A DNA stretch of 64,000 bases from an uncultured Oxalobacteraceae bacterium (GCA_946479255.1 CAMLFK010000001.1:1-64000); one strand, 5' to 3'; counted from the first letter of the stretch, positions 52,676 through 62,863 are shown. Program-made: numbers and translations. Notes: generated by a model not told the origin, from the letters alone.

Positions 52676-54289
52676 TTACGCCAGGCGCAGCCTTGGCGTG
52701 GACGACAGGCGGGACGCCGGCATTTCTTGGGCGCCGATGCTGAAACTGCTGACGGCGTCCCTGAGCGCATCGGCCTGCTCATGCAGCGAGGCCGCGGCGG
52801 CGGCGGCCTGCTCGACCAGCGCGGCATTTTGCACCGCTACCGATTCCATCTGGTTGACGCTCTGATGCACCAGGGCGATGCCCTCGCTCTGCTGCTGGCT
52901 GGCCGCGCTGATGCGCTCGATGATTTCGCCGACCTGCTTGACGCTGCCGACCACCTCGACCATGGTGCTGCCGGCCTGGCCGACCATCGTGCTGCCGGCC
53001 CGCATGTGCCGCACCGACTCGTCGATCAGGCTCTTGATTTCCTTGGCGGCGGTGGCGCTGCGCTGGGCCAGGTTGCGCACCTCGCTGGCCACGACCGCAA
53101 AGCCCCGCCCCTGCTCGCCGGCGCGCGCGGCCTCGACCGCGGCGTTCAGCGCCAGGATATTGGTCTGGAACGCGATGCCGTCGATCACGCCGATGATGTC
53201 GACGATGCGCGCCGACGAGGCGCTGATGGTTTCCATGGTGCGCACCACGTCGCCCACCACCACCCCGCCGTTTTCGGCGATCACCGACGCATTGCGCGCC
53301 AGCAGGTTGGCCTGTTCGGCGTCGCGCGCGTTGCTGTGCACATTGCCGGTGAGCGCGGCGACGGCGCGGGTGGCCTGTTCCAGCGAGGCGCTTTGCTGCT
53401 CGGTGCGCACCGCCAGGTCGCGGTTACCGGCCGAAATTTCGGTGGTGCCGAGCGCCAGGCTATCGGCCGCGCTCTTGATGCCTGACACCGTCTGGGCCAG
53501 GGTCTGGCGCATCACGCGGATCGACGCCAGCAGGCTGTCCTCGTGGCCGCCGTCCACCGCGACCTCGACATCGAGCTTGCCGGCCGCGACCTGGCGGCAG
53601 ATCTCGGCCGCATAGGCCGGCTCGCCGCCCAGGCGGCGCTGCAGGCCGCGCAGGATGTACAGCGCCACCGCCATGCCGGCGCCGAGCGAGCCGGCCAGCA
53701 CCGCCAGCATGGTCAGGCGGGCGTTCTCGATCTGCCGTGCGCCCGAGGCTTCACCCTCTTCGCTGCGCTTGACGGCCAGTTGCACCACCTGGTCGACCGC
53801 CTTGCGGTGCTGCTCGTAGTGGCCGTTCATGGTCTTCATGATGGCGTTGGCCTGCTCGCGCTCGCCGGCCGCCAGCGCGGGAATCAGCTGCTTGAAGGCG
53901 GCCGCGTAAAACGCCACCGCCGGCTCGTGCGACTGGCGCAGGATCAGGTCGCCGATGGTGTCGTCCAGCCCGGCCTTGAGCCAGTAATCGTGGCGGGTAT
54001 CGTAATCGCCCTGCAGGGTTTTCAGGCGCGCCACGTAGCCCGCATGCTGGGCCGGCTCGGCCGCCACCATCTGCAAGGTGACCAGATAGGATTCGATGAT
54101 GTATTCCGGCGGCGGCAGCACGTCGGCCACCATATCCTTGTTCTGCACGATGTGCTGGTACAGCGGCCCGCCCACCTTGAGCGCGCCGAGGGTCTGGAAG
54201 GACACCAGGCCGTACACGGCAAAGCCGACGAAAACGGTCGACAGCAGGATCATGAAACGGTGGGTCAACTTGAGGTCGTGGAGGCTCAT
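52676..54289 (-). CDS. Methyl-accepting chemotaxis protein
   Basis: A 537-residue chemoreceptor. TM1 about 12-32, a periplasmic four-helix-type sensor about 33-190, TM2 about 190-212, HAMP-like segment, then the long coiled-coil signalling domain with the hairpin tip [20 protein letters not shown] and [20 protein letters not shown]. Methylation-helix Gln/Glu pairs are present. It ends without a C-terminal NWETF-like pentapeptide, so CheR/CheB would act without tethering. The ligand is unknown. Start chosen at 54289; the ribosome binding site is weak. Confidence 0.92.
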   Translation of the reverse strand: MSLHDLKLTHRFMILLSTVFVGFAVYGLVSFQTLGALKVGGPLYQHIVQNKDMVADVLPPPEYIIESYLVTLQMVAAEPAQHAGYVARLKTLQGDYDTRHDYWLKAGLDDTIGDLILRQSHEPAVAFYAAAFKQLIPALAAGEREQANAIMKTMNGHYEQHRKAVDQVVQLAVKRSEEGEASGARQIENARLTMLAVLAGSLGAGMAVALYILRGLQRRLGGEPAYAAEICRQVAAGKLDVEVAVDGGHEDSLLASIRVMRQTLAQTVSGIKSAADSLALGTTEISAGNRDLAVRTEQQSASLEQATRAVAALTGNVHSNARDAEQANLLARNASVIAENGGVVVGDVVRTMETISASSARIVDIIGVIDGIAFQTNILALNAAVEAARAGEQGRGFAVVASEVRNLAQRSATAAKEIKSLIDESVRHMRAGSTMVGQAGSTMVEVVGSVKQVGEIIERISAASQQQSEGIALVHQSVNQMESVAVQNAALVEQAAAAAASLHEQADALRDAVSSFSIGAQEMPASRLSSTPRLRLA

Positions 54290-54604
54290 GCGGGTGCTCG
54301 GAAGGTCATGGACAGGGATGCCGCGGACGGCAGGAATTCCAAAGTAAAGCACGTAAAATAATTTACTGGAAGCAAAAGAAATGCTGCATTGCGGCAGCTC
54401 GCGTCGCTTTGGTGCAACTTGTGACGGATGCACCGTTGCGGTGCCGAAATCGCCGCATAGCGGCGCGGATTTCATCGAATCTCACAGTCAGCTGCTGTAT
54501 TTGTGCAACGCGCGCCACATACAAAAAAAGGCTGTACCGGCGAACCGGTACAGCCTTCAAAACGGAGCGCCGCGCGCTCCGCAGGTGCGAGATAGCCGCG
54601 TCGC
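54290..54604. other. Intergenic region between chemoreceptor and subtilase
   Basis: A 315-bp stretch with no supported gene. It contains the subtilase terminator at 54523-54557 and should hold the chemoreceptor promoter on the - strand; I see no strong -35/-10 pair. Short overlapping open frames on the + strand have no ribosome binding sites. Confidence 0.5.
54523..54557 (-). terminator. Rho-independent terminator of the subtilase gene
   Basis: A 13-bp perfect stem (AAGGCTGTACCGG 54528-54540, loop CGAA, CCGGTACAGCCTT 54545-54557) followed on the - strand by a run of T residues (54529-54523). It lies about 50 bp beyond the stop at 54605. Confidence 0.9.
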
Positions 54605-57600
54605 TTAGCGCGATAGCGGCGGGACTGCCCGCGCCGTGCTAAACGCAGGCAATGGATCGTTGGTGTTCACCTCGATCAGCGTGGTGCCCTGCGCGACCCC
54701 GCCCACCAGGTAGCGCAGCGCGCCCAGGTGGCGCTTGCCGGCCGCGAGACCCGACCAGGCCAGGCTGACCGTGCCGGTGCCGCCCATGTAGGCAAAGCCC
54801 GGCAAGGTGGCCTTGAAGCCGCCCTGGATGGCGTTCGGCGCCAGCACCCACGACGACAGGGCGTACTCGGCGCTGCCGCCTTTGGGCGCGTAACCGATCA
54901 CGCACACCTTGTAGGCGCCGCTCGCAGGGCTGTTCAGCTGCACCCTTTCGTTGGAGCCGCCGTTGCCGCTGATGGCGGCCACGCCCCCGGCCGGATTGAG
55001 CACGATCAGGTCAAGGTCGCTTTCGTCCCCGCCCGTCGTGTCTTCGTCATACAGGTCGAAGCGCGCCAGCAGGCTCCCGGCTGCCACGTTGACCTCATGC
55101 ACATTGACACCGGCTCCACCGCCGGCCTGGCAGGCGGCCAGGTAAACATCGCTGTCGGTGCCCGATTCGCCGATGCTGCGGGTATCGCGGGTGGCCGGCA
55201 GCAGGCCGGATTTAACGCTGCTCATCGGACCGCTGAAGCCGGTGCCGATGGTGAACACCTTGGTGCCGGTGGCAGCTTCGCTGCTCACGGTGGACGGCGC
55301 GGCCAGTGCGGTGCCGCGCGCGGTCAGCGGGCTGCGCACGCTGGTGCTGCCGTCCGTCCAGACCAGGCTGCCATACACCCAGGTGTCGAGCGGCGCGCTG
55401 GTGCGGGTCAGCGTGACCTTGAAGCTCGCTTTCTGGCCGGCGCCGATGGTCAGGGTCGGCGGCTGCACCGTGACGTTGTAGCCGGGCAGCGTGGCGCTGG
55501 CCGTGTAGGTGGCGGTGGCGCTGCCGACGTTGGTGACGGTGCGGGTCATGATCAACGAGCCGAGCACGTTGCCGGCCGTCAGCGAGGCCAGGTTCAGGTT
55601 GTACGCGGGAATCGTGCCGATCGCATTGCAGGTGGCCACGCTATACACGTCGGCATTGATCCCGCACAGGAAACGGGCGTAGTCGATCTCGCCGGCGTCG
55701 TACACCAGGCCTGGATTGGCGGCCGGATTCGGCGTCACCTGGCCGGCGCCTTGCGCCCACGGCAAAGTGCCGGTGGTGCGCGCCGAGCTGTCCCAGACGA
55801 CGCTGCCGTTGCGCCCGTCCGGTTTGGTCGGCGTGGCGGTGCTCATCATGGCCGACTTGATGGCCGCCGGCGACCAGGCCGGATGCAGTTGCTTGAGCAG
55901 CGCGGCGATGCCGGCCACGTGCGGGCTGGCCATCGACGTGCCGCTGTAGAACGCCCAGCTTGGGGTGGCGGGCGCGCCGGCGGCGATGCTGTCGCGCTGA
56001 GCCTGGGTGAGGTCGGCGCTGACGGCGGCCAGGATGTCGGTGCCGGGCGCGGCGATATCGGGCTTCATGATATTCGCGTTGGCCACGTTCGGGCCCCGCG
56101 AGGACTGGCCGCTCATGACCGGCGCGCTGACGGTGGTATCGGTAATGGCGCGCAGCTCGCCCAGCGAGGCGGTGGCGCTGCCCGGATTGGCCGCCATATA
56201 GGCCTTGAGCGCGCTGCCGTCATCGACCCGCAGGTGCACGGTCGAGAGCGAGTGCGGCTGGTTGATCACCGAGTTGTTGGCCGCCGAGACGTTGGCGATG
56301 ATCACGCCGACGGCGCCGGCGGCCTTGCCGTTGGCACTCTTGTTGACCAGCACGTTGGCGCCGCGGTCACATACCAGGACCTTGCCGGTGACCTTGGCCG
56401 GATCGAGCAGCGGGGCCACGCCATCGGCGTCACCGAAGCACTGCAACAAGGTCGGCTCGGCCGGATTGCCCCCGGGCAGGGCCGCGTCGCGCGCCAGGAT
56501 CAGGGGCGCGGACGGGGTGTTGGCATTGCTCGACGCGCCGACCAGCTTGCTGCCGTTGCCGAGCGTGGCGGTGCCGACATAGCTGCGGTCGTGCATCGAG
56601 TTGCCGACCGAGGTCAGCCATGGGCTCAGGTGCGCGGTCGGGGCCACGGTGGTCGAGGTCGGCCCGTTGTTGCCGGCCGAAGTGGCGACGAACACGCCGG
56701 CGCTGGCCGCGCCCAGGAAGGCTACTTCGGTCGGATCGTCGAAGGTGCCGCCGCCGGCGCTCGGGCCGATCGAGAAGTTAAGCACGTTCACGCCGTCCGT
56801 GACCGCCTGCTCGATCGCCGCCACGCTGTTGGAGGTGGCGCAGCCATTGCGTCCGCTGCCGCCGTCGGTCCAGCACACCTTGTAGGCGGCGATGCGGGCG
56901 CGCGGGGCGATGCCCGATACCGTGCCCAGTTGTAAGCCGTCGTTGACCACCTTGACGTTGGCATTGCCGGCCGCCGTGCTGGCGGTGTGCGAGCCGTGCC
57001 CGCCGTGGCCCTCGGGCCCGGCCACCGAATCGCGCGGCGACAGGAACTCGGTCCAGTGCAGGGCCTGATCAGGGTTCTTGAAGTAGCGCGCGCCGATCAG
57101 CTTGTTGTTGCAGTTCTCGCGGGAGAACCCTTCGCCGGTCTGGCAAATGCCTTTCCAGGTGGCGGGCGGGGCGCCGTACACCTGGGTGCTGCCGCTGTGG
57201 TTCGGCACGCCATTGGCGTCGACCTTGTCGGCGAAGCTGGGGTGTTCCGGCCAGATGCCGCTGTCGATGATGCCGACCACGATATTCTCGCCGGCCGCGC
57301 CCTGCCCGCCCACTTGCTGCCACAGGCCGCCGGGCTGGTCGAGGCCGATGAACGCCGGGGTGTAGCTGGTGTTGGGCTGGAGGATGGAGTCGGCACTGAT
57401 CCTGGCGACACCGCTGTTTTTCTTCAGCGTCCGCACTTCGGCATCGGTCAGCTGCGCGGCGAAGCCGTTGAACACCACCTTGTATTGCTGGGTGATGTAG
57501 GCGCTGGCGACCGCGGCGATCACATTGCTTTGCCTGGTTTCCAGGTAGCCGATGTAGCTTTGCACGGCGGCGGCATCGATGTTCAGGCGCTGGCCCTGGG

Positions 57601-57772
57601 CCGGCTTGGTGGCGGAGAGGCCGCTGACCTGGCCCGTATAGGTGGCCACCGGCTTGTCGACCAGTTGCACGATATAGGAACGGCGCACCTCGTCGGCGCC
57701 GGCCGAACCGGCGACGCCGGCGGCACCGCCGAACAGGATGAGGATGGCAAGGGAGACTGGACGCAGTTGCAT
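54605..57772 (-). CDS. Secreted subtilisin-like serine protease (S8)
   Basis: A 1055-residue exported subtilase. Signal peptide about 1-26, inhibitor I9 prodomain about 30-130 (YIVQLVDKPVATYTG), catalytic domain from about 150 with Asp170 (IIDSGIWPEH), His262 (GHGSHTAS) and Ser613 (SGTSMASPHVAG). The domain is interrupted by a PA insert (about 420-545). An Fn3-like domain (about 720-820) and two C-terminal beta domains follow, the first with a pre-peptidase-like DLYDEDTTGGDESDLDL stretch. All catalytic residues are intact. The organisation resembles plant-type/PatG-like subtilases; it is likely an extracellular scavenging protease. The PEP-CTERM gene immediately upstream ends three bases from the start. 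Confidence 0.93.
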   Translation of the reverse strand: MQLRPVSLAILILFGGAAGVAGSAGADEVRRSYIVQLVDKPVATYTGQVSGLSATKPAQGQRLNIDAAAVQSYIGYLETRQSNVIAAVASAYITQQYKVVFNGFAAQLTDAEVRTLKKNSGVARISADSILQPNTSYTPAFIGLDQPGGLWQQVGGQGAAGENIVVGIIDSGIWPEHPSFADKVDANGVPNHSGSTQVYGAPPATWKGICQTGEGFSRENCNNKLIGARYFKNPDQALHWTEFLSPRDSVAGPEGHGGHGSHTASTAAGNANVKVVNDGLQLGTVSGIAPRARIAAYKVCWTDGGSGRNGCATSNSVAAIEQAVTDGVNVLNFSIGPSAGGGTFDDPTEVAFLGAASAGVFVATSAGNNGPTSTTVAPTAHLSPWLTSVGNSMHDRSYVGTATLGNGSKLVGASSNANTPSAPLILARDAALPGGNPAEPTLLQCFGDADGVAPLLDPAKVTGKVLVCDRGANVLVNKSANGKAAGAVGVIIANVSAANNSVINQPHSLSTVHLRVDDGSALKAYMAANPGSATASLGELRAITDTTVSAPVMSGQSSRGPNVANANIMKPDIAAPGTDILAAVSADLTQAQRDSIAAGAPATPSWAFYSGTSMASPHVAGIAALLKQLHPAWSPAAIKSAMMSTATPTKPDGRNGSVVWDSSARTTGTLPWAQGAGQVTPNPAANPGLVYDAGEIDYARFLCGINADVYSVATCNAIGTIPAYNLNLASLTAGNVLGSLIMTRTVTNVGSATATYTASATLPGYNVTVQPPTLTIGAGQKASFKVTLTRTSAPLDTWVYGSLVWTDGSTSVRSPLTARGTALAAPSTVSSEAATGTKVFTIGTGFSGPMSSVKSGLLPATRDTRSIGESGTDSDVYLAACQAGGGAGVNVHEVNVAAGSLLARFDLYDEDTTGGDESDLDLIVLNPAGGVAAISGNGGSNERVQLNSPASGAYKVCVIGYAPKGGSAEYALSSWVLAPNAIQGGFKATLPGFAYMGGTGTVSLAWSGLAAGKRHLGALRYLVGGVAQGTTLIEVNTNDPLPAFSTARAVPPLSR

Positions 57773-57775
57773 GGC

Positions 57776-58540
57776 TCAGGCTCCTTTCAGCGCGCGGCGG
57801 CGCTGCAGCGCCAGCGCACCGATGGCCAGGCCGGCCAGCACGAAGCTGCCGGGCTCGGGCACCTCGTTGAAGCGCAAGTTATCGATGGCAAACTGGGCCT
57901 GGTTGAAGGCCGGGTTGTCGAAGGAGTTGGTGCAATTCATGTCCGCGTCGAACACGCAGGCGTCGATGCTCAGGCTGGAGAAAGTCTGCTGCAGAAAGCC
58001 GGCGCCGATGGCGGCGCTGCCGAACATGAAATTGCCGAGCGCATCCTGGCCTGGAAAGCTCACCTCGGTGTACGCCGTGCTGCCGTCGAACAGGGTGCCC
58101 GACAGGCGCAAGCGCCCGTAATCGCCGCCGCTGACCGGCAGCGGGCTGAGGAATGCCAGGTCGAGGCCGCCGAAGGTGAAGCCGCCGATCTTGTCCGAGC
58201 GGGAAAAGCGCACCGCGCCATCGTTGAGTACCATCAGGTAATTGCCGTCCGCCGCGCCGGGGCAGGTGATCAGGTCGCAGGTGGCCGAATTGTTGGCGTC
58301 GGCAATGGTGCCGGTGCCGCTGACCGCGCCGTAGTACGCGCCCACCGGGCCTTCGATCAGCAGCATGTCGTAGCCGTTCTCGGACAGCGATTCGCCGCTG
58401 AGATGCGCATCGGGCGTGAGCGAGGAGAAAGTGACCGTGGTCGCGGCGGCTGGGGCGGCGCACAGCAGGGCGAAGGAAGTGGCAAGGGCGGCAAGCGGCG
58501 TGCGGGACGCACGGATGCCCTGATGGTATCTCTGATTCAT
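57776..58540 (-). CDS. PEP-CTERM sorting-signal exported protein
   Basis: A 254-residue exported protein: signal peptide about 10-34 (ending APAAA), beta-rich mature part starting TTVTFSSLTPDAHLSGESLS, and a C-terminal PEP-CTERM tripartite signal, VPEPGSFVLAGLAIGALALQ plus RRR. Exosortase (EpsH/XrtA) would cleave at PEP and anchor or release it with exopolysaccharide; no exosortase is in the window. Two Cys pairs suggest disulphides. It is three bases before the subtilase gene, so the protease may be co-expressed. An upstream frame to 58624 lacks a signal and is ignored. Confidence 0.88.
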   Translation of the reverse strand: MNQRYHQGIRASRTPLAALATSFALLCAAPAAATTVTFSSLTPDAHLSGESLSENGYDMLLIEGPVGAYYGAVSGTGTIADANNSATCDLITCPGAADGNYLMVLNDGAVRFSRSDKIGGFTFGGLDLAFLSPLPVSGGDYGRLRLSGTLFDGSTAYTEVSFPGQDALGNFMFGSAAIGAGFLQQTFSSLSIDACVFDADMNCTNSFDNPAFNQAQFAIDNLRFNEVPEPGSFVLAGLAIGALALQRRRALKGA

Positions 58541-58912
58541 TGAATAAACCCCGTTTGGTGAACGATGTGAGTGCTGTGACGGCACTGGAAACCAGATGCG
58601 AGATGCGCAGATGCCTGTCAGCACGACGTACTTTTTGGATGAAAAAGCGCCCTTGACTATAGCAAAATGAATAATTTTTGTAGCAAAAATTTTAACCTTA
58701 CTTGTACGTATTTCTTGACCCGCAACTGAACAATATTCCGTGCCCTCTATGAAAACCCGGTGCGCCGGCGCCCCTGCGGGACCTCACAAAAACGTAACAA
58801 TTGCTGAGCAATGACAAAGTGACCATGGAGAAAAATTGCCTCGTGCTATCGTGTGCATGCCTTGGCTGAGAGGGGTATCATGGAGGGGTCCCGAACCAGC
58901 GTAAGGATCATC
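58541..58912. other. AT-rich divergent intergenic region
   Basis: A 372-bp region between the PEP-CTERM gene (-) and the M15-type peptidase gene (+), with an AT-rich core at 58640-58740 in contrast to its surroundings. It contains short self-complementary stretches (ATTGCTGAGCAAT at 58800-58812) and presumably both promoters. No gene or known RNA recognised. Confidence 0.5.
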
Positions 58913-59458
58913 ATGAACCCACGCCGCTCCTTCCTGAAAAGCTCAGTTGTCCTGGCTTCCGCGCTGAGCGTTCCCGCACTTGCCAAAGCTGCATCGACTG
59001 CCACCGCCGCCTCTGGCGAACGTACCCTGCGCCTGTACAACACGCATACCGGCGAAGCGCTGAAAAGCGTGTTCTGGGCCGAGGGCCAGTTCATTCCAGA
59101 GGCACTTACCGACATCAACAGGCTGCTGCGCGACCACCGCAACAACCAGATCGCGCCCATCGACCCGGCTTTGCTGGTCTTGCTGAACGAGGTCAGCGCC
59201 AAGTTCAGCAACAATAAGGTGCTGCACGTCATTTCCGGTTACCGCTCGCCGGAGAGCAATAAAATGCTCGCCGAACGCAGCAAGGGCGTGGCCAAACACA
59301 GCATGCACCTCGACGGCAAGGCCATCGACATCCGCATGCCTGGCCAGGACCTGCGCGACATCCACAAAGCCGCCCTGGCGGCGCGTGGCGGCGGCGTCGG
59401 CTATTACGCCGACTCGCAATTCGTGCACATGGATACCGGCCGCGTGCGCAGCTGGTAA
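58913..59458 (+). CDS. Tat-exported DUF882/M15-type murein peptidase
   Basis: A 181-residue YcbK/MepK-like protein. The twin-arginine signal (NPRRSFLKSSVVLASALSVP) is followed by a zinc peptidase domain of the M15_2 fold: VISGYRSPESN, then KHSMHLDGKAIDIRMPG with the zinc His/Asp, and the terminal FVHMDTG His. In E. coli the homologue MepK cleaves 3-3 and 4-3 peptidoglycan cross-links. The start at 58913 has AAGGA upstream. It is followed 34 bp later by an exported hypothetical gene. Confidence 0.88.
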   Translation: MNPRRSFLKSSVVLASALSVPALAKAASTATAASGERTLRLYNTHTGEALKSVFWAEGQFIPEALTDINRLLRDHRNNQIAPIDPALLVLLNEVSAKFSNNKVLHVISGYRSPESNKMLAERSKGVAKHSMHLDGKAIDIRMPGQDLRDIHKAALAARGGGVGYYADSQFVHMDTGRVRSW

Positions 59459-59492
59459 TCAGCTGGCAAGCACGGCCAACAAGGGGACGGGG

Positions 59493-60323
59493 ATGGTGGC
59501 GCGCACGGCATCGCGGTCACCAGTCACCCTGCTCTTTCTGTCGGGGCTGCTCCTCGGAGCCAGCCCCGGCCCATCGGCCCAGACACCGGCCGCTGTGCCG
59601 ATTCCAGCGGTCGTCGTCCCCTATGTGCGCGACCCGGTCGATAAAAGCTATCGCAAGATGATCAAGGGCATAGAGCGCTTCGAGCGCGAGCGTGCCCTCG
59701 CGCCCGCCGCCACCCTGCGCTTTCGCCTGCTGCCCCGGGTGCCGGGCGCCCGTATGCAAGGTATCGCCCTGCGCGTGGCGGGCGACCGCATCAGCATTCC
59801 CATCCCGATTGCCGCTGACAATAGCTTCATCCTCGAACACAATGCCCAAGCCTGGGCGGAAGACGCCGCCGTGGTGGCCAACCGCAAGACCGACAGCATG
59901 ACCTGGCGCGCCTGGGTGCAGACTTCCGGCTTGCCGGCCGGCTTGCCGTCCGGCACCCGCCGGCTGGGCGACCTGCGCCTCGAATGCCGGGTCGGCATGG
60001 ATGCCGGCCTGATCTCCAACACTTCGCCCATCTTCGCCTGGCTGACTTCGCTGCTGACCGACACCGACCAGGTTTGCAACAGTCCGGACGGCAATTACCT
60101 GTTCTTCGCCGAGCGGCCCATCTTCAGCGTCACCCTGCGCCATGGCGCGGCCAGCATGGCCCTGCCGCTGCGCATGCTGTACGGCGGCGGCGAACAAACG
60201 GCCGCCACCCTGCCCTATTGCGACTGCCAGGTCTTGCTCGACCGCAGCTACTACGCGCCGATCTGGGACCGCCGCTGGCCGGACGACACCCTGGTCGAGT
60301 TCGAGTACATGGATACGCCGTGA
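59493..60323 (+). CDS. Exported hypothetical protein
   Basis: A 276-residue protein with a signal peptide (VTLLFLSGLLLGASPGPSAQ). Start 59493 follows AAGGGG. The mature protein has a conserved-looking opening (VVPYVRDPVDKSYRKMIKGI) and Cys residues toward the end (LPYCDCQVLLDRSYY). No family recognised. It overlaps the next gene by four bases (GTGA), so both envelope proteins are translated together. Confidence 0.7.
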   Translation: MVARTASRSPVTLLFLSGLLLGASPGPSAQTPAAVPIPAVVVPYVRDPVDKSYRKMIKGIERFERERALAPAATLRFRLLPRVPGARMQGIALRVAGDRISIPIPIAADNSFILEHNAQAWAEDAAVVANRKTDSMTWRAWVQTSGLPAGLPSGTRRLGDLRLECRVGMDAGLISNTSPIFAWLTSLLTDTDQVCNSPDGNYLFFAERPIFSVTLRHGAASMALPLRMLYGGGEQTAATLPYCDCQVLLDRSYYAPIWDRRWPDDTLVEFEYMDTP

Positions 60324-60670
60324 GCACCCAGCCGAGCCGGCTCATGCAGGCGCTGGCCCTGATGGCGGCCCTGGCCGGCTGCGCCAGCGCGCCGCCGCCG
60401 CCGGGCACGCAGGTCGATGCGGCGCGCCTTCAGGCGCTGGCCCAGCCGGGCACGGCCACCCGCGCCAGCGTCGCCGCCGCCTTCGGACACACCCGCAGCA
60501 TCGCTTTCGACAGCGGCAAGGAGGTGTGGCTGTACCTGATTCCGCTTGGCGCCGGGCCTACGCCGGCCGCCCGCTTTACCGAGGCAGTGCTGCTGTTCGA
60601 CCGCGAGGGCGTGCTGCGCAAGGTGCGGCAGCGCCCGCCTCACCCCTACGACCGGGCAGAAAAACCTTAG
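60320..60670 (+). CDS. Small lipoprotein with SmpA/BamE-like domain
   Basis: A 116-residue protein starting at a GTG that overlaps the preceding stop. The lipobox LAALAGC (Cys24) directs lipid anchoring. The region LQALAQPGTATRASVAAAFG to LIPLGAG and TEAVLLFDREGVLRKVRQ follows the two-helix, three-strand pattern of the SmpA/OmlA (BamE) fold. A role in outer-membrane assembly cannot be asserted; many paralogues have other roles. Confidence 0.72.
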   Translation: MSTQPSRLMQALALMAALAGCASAPPPPGTQVDAARLQALAQPGTATRASVAAAFGHTRSIAFDSGKEVWLYLIPLGAGPTPAARFTEAVLLFDREGVLRKVRQRPPHPYDRAEKP

Positions 60671-60739
60671 GCCGCTCAGTTGAACCATGTCGCAACTAGC
60701 CGGTCTAACCAGCGATAAGGACCAACCAGTCCCAGCGAC

Positions 60740-62755
60740 ATGAACGACCATCTGGTGCAGTTTTACGAAGACGAGGTTTTCCTCATCAAGGGGCTGGCCG
60801 ACTATATCGGCGACGCACTTGCATCGGGCCATACCGCGATCGCCATCGCCACCGCCGACCACCTCGATTCGCTCGAACAAAGCCTGCGGGCCCGCCAGCT
60901 GCTCGACGACAGCGGCAGGGCCGCGCGCGACAATTACATCGCTCTGCAGGCCGACAAAATGCTGCCCATGTTCATGGAAGGCCCGTTGCCCGACGAACCG
61001 CGCTTTCGCGATGCCATCGGCAATGTCATCCGCACCGCCTCCGAGCGCTATGGCGGCAAGACCTATGTGTTTGCCGAAATGGTAGCGCTCCTGTGCGCCG
61101 CATCGCACGGCCCGCTGCACGCCGTCGGCAAGCACGAGGCCGCGATCCGGGCCGAGCGCTACTTCAATAAGCTGCAGCGCCACGTCAACTTCTCGCTGCT
61201 GTGCGCCTACCCGCTGGACGCCTTTCCGTCGGCCGATGACGCGCCCATGTTCGCCGAGGTCTGCATGCTGCACACCCATGTGACTCCGGCCGAAAGCTAC
61301 GACCCCAATGCCAGCCTGCATTCGCTGCAGCGCACCGTGGCGGCCCTGCAGCAGCAAGCCTTTTCGCTCTCGACCGAGGTGCATGACCGCCTGCAGATCG
61401 AACAGGCGCTGCGCGAGGTGAACGTCGACCGCCTGACCGGCCTGCCCAACCGCAATGTCTTCAATGACCGGCTTGAAACCGATATCCGCAAGGCCCACCG
61501 CAGCGGCCTGCCGCTGGCTTTGCTGTTCATCGACCTCGACCACTTCAAGGAAATCAATGACACCCTCGGCCACGGGGTGGGCGACATGCTGCTCAAGCAG
61601 GTGGGGCAACGCCTGCAAACTTTTGTGCGGGAAAGCGATACGGTGGCGCGCCTTGGCGGCGACGAGTTCACCATCACCATGGCTGAGCTGCACGACGTCG
61701 ACACCGTCACCGACGTGGCCAACAAGATCCGCAACGACCTGGCCAAACCATTTTTGCTTGGCAACGAAATGGCCTATATCTCGGCCAGCATCGGCATCAC
61801 GCTGTATCCGCGCGACGCGAGCAACGCCGGCGACCTGTTGCGCAACGCCGACCAGGCCATGTACCAGTCCAAGGACCTGGGGCGCAACCGCTTTACCTAC
61901 TTTACGCCCAGCATGCAGGAGGCGGCCCAGGCGCGCATGGCCATCAGCAACGAACTGCGCCGTGCCATGGACGAGCAGCAACTGACGGTGGTCTACCAGC
62001 CCATCATCGACATGGCCAGCGGGCGGGTGCGCAAGGCCGAAGCGCTGGTGCGCTGGCAGCATCCGGGGCGCGGCACCATCAGCCCGGTCGACTTCATACC
62101 CATCGCCGAACACAACGGCCTGATCGTCGGCATCGGCAACTGGGTGTTCCGCACCGCGCTGGGCAATGCGCGCCGCTGGCGCGCGCTCGACGATGAGCTG
62201 ACCATCAATGTCAATGTATCGCCCGCGCAGTTCTATCACGGCAATGGCGAGACCTGCCGCAACTGGATCAGCGACAACAATCTGGACAGCGCGCAAGGCC
62301 CGCTGGAAGTCGGGCTTGAAATTACCGAAGGCTTGCTGCTGGCGTCCAACCAGTCGGTCATCAAGCAGCTGCTGAGCTTTCAGCAGGCCGGCATCAAGAT
62401 TTCGCTGGACGACTTCGGCACCGGCTATTCGTCGCTGTCCTACCTGCGCAAGTTCAACCTTGACTACATCAAGATCGACCAGTCCTTCGTCTACAACCTT
62501 GAGCACGACGCCGCCAACCTGGCCCTGTGCGAAGCGATCATCGTCATGGCCCACAAGCTCGGCCTGCAAGTGGTGGCCGAAGGCGTGGAAACGGTGCAGC
62601 AGTACGAGCTGCTGCGCAATGCCGGCTGCGATTACGCCCAGGGATTTTTGTGCGGCATGCCCTTGCCGCACGACGAGTTCGAGGCGCTGCTACTGGCCAA
62701 CGCGGCGTCCGCCGCGGCCTTGCAAGGCGGCTTGAATAGCCCGCACGCAAGCTGA
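60740..62755 (+). CDS. MEDS-GGDEF-EAL c-di-GMP signalling protein
   Basis: A 671-residue soluble protein. Residues 1-170 are a MEDS (DcmR-like) sensor (HLVQFYEDEVFLIKGLADYI), then a short coil, GGDEF about 230-395 (active site RLGGDEF, and an inhibitory RESD site five residues upstream), and EAL about 410-655 (KAEALVRW, DDFGTGYSSLSYL, DQSFV, AEGVET, GFLCGMPLP). Both c-di-GMP catalytic centres look intact, so it may make or degrade the messenger depending on the MEDS input. It follows the lipoprotein gene by about 70 bp and may be in its own transcript. Confidence 0.92.
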   Translation: MNDHLVQFYEDEVFLIKGLADYIGDALASGHTAIAIATADHLDSLEQSLRARQLLDDSGRAARDNYIALQADKMLPMFMEGPLPDEPRFRDAIGNVIRTASERYGGKTYVFAEMVALLCAASHGPLHAVGKHEAAIRAERYFNKLQRHVNFSLLCAYPLDAFPSADDAPMFAEVCMLHTHVTPAESYDPNASLHSLQRTVAALQQQAFSLSTEVHDRLQIEQALREVNVDRLTGLPNRNVFNDRLETDIRKAHRSGLPLALLFIDLDHFKEINDTLGHGVGDMLLKQVGQRLQTFVRESDTVARLGGDEFTITMAELHDVDTVTDVANKIRNDLAKPFLLGNEMAYISASIGITLYPRDASNAGDLLRNADQAMYQSKDLGRNRFTYFTPSMQEAAQARMAISNELRRAMDEQQLTVVYQPIIDMASGRVRKAEALVRWQHPGRGTISPVDFIPIAEHNGLIVGIGNWVFRTALGNARRWRALDDELTINVNVSPAQFYHGNGETCRNWISDNNLDSAQGPLEVGLEITEGLLLASNQSVIKQLLSFQQAGIKISLDDFGTGYSSLSYLRKFNLDYIKIDQSFVYNLEHDAANLALCEAIIVMAHKLGLQVVAEGVETVQQYELLRNAGCDYAQGFLCGMPLPHDEFEALLLANAASAAALQGGLNSPHAS

Positions 62756-62863
62756 CAACCCGACTGTTCAAATTCGGGTAGGCTGATGTTTGTGGTGAAC
62801 CGCCGGGATCGACCGGCAACGCTGTTGCCGCGCGGCTCGGGTCCGCGCAATCAGGAGGACTGC
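62756..62863 (+). other. Structured leader before the sugar dehydrogenase gene
   Basis: A 108-bp gap with a perfect short hairpin, GGCAACGCTGTTGCC (62816-62830), and a GC-rich stem around 62831-62849, then the strong AGGAGGA ribosome binding site of the next gene at 62853-62859. It could be an untranslated leader; no known riboswitch pattern is recognised. Confidence 0.4.

Noticed and set aside
62756..62863. Riboswitch before the sugar dehydrogenase gene
   Set aside because: Only a small hairpin and a GC-rich stem are visible; the conserved elements of c-di-GMP, cobalamin, TPP, glycine or SAM classes are not.
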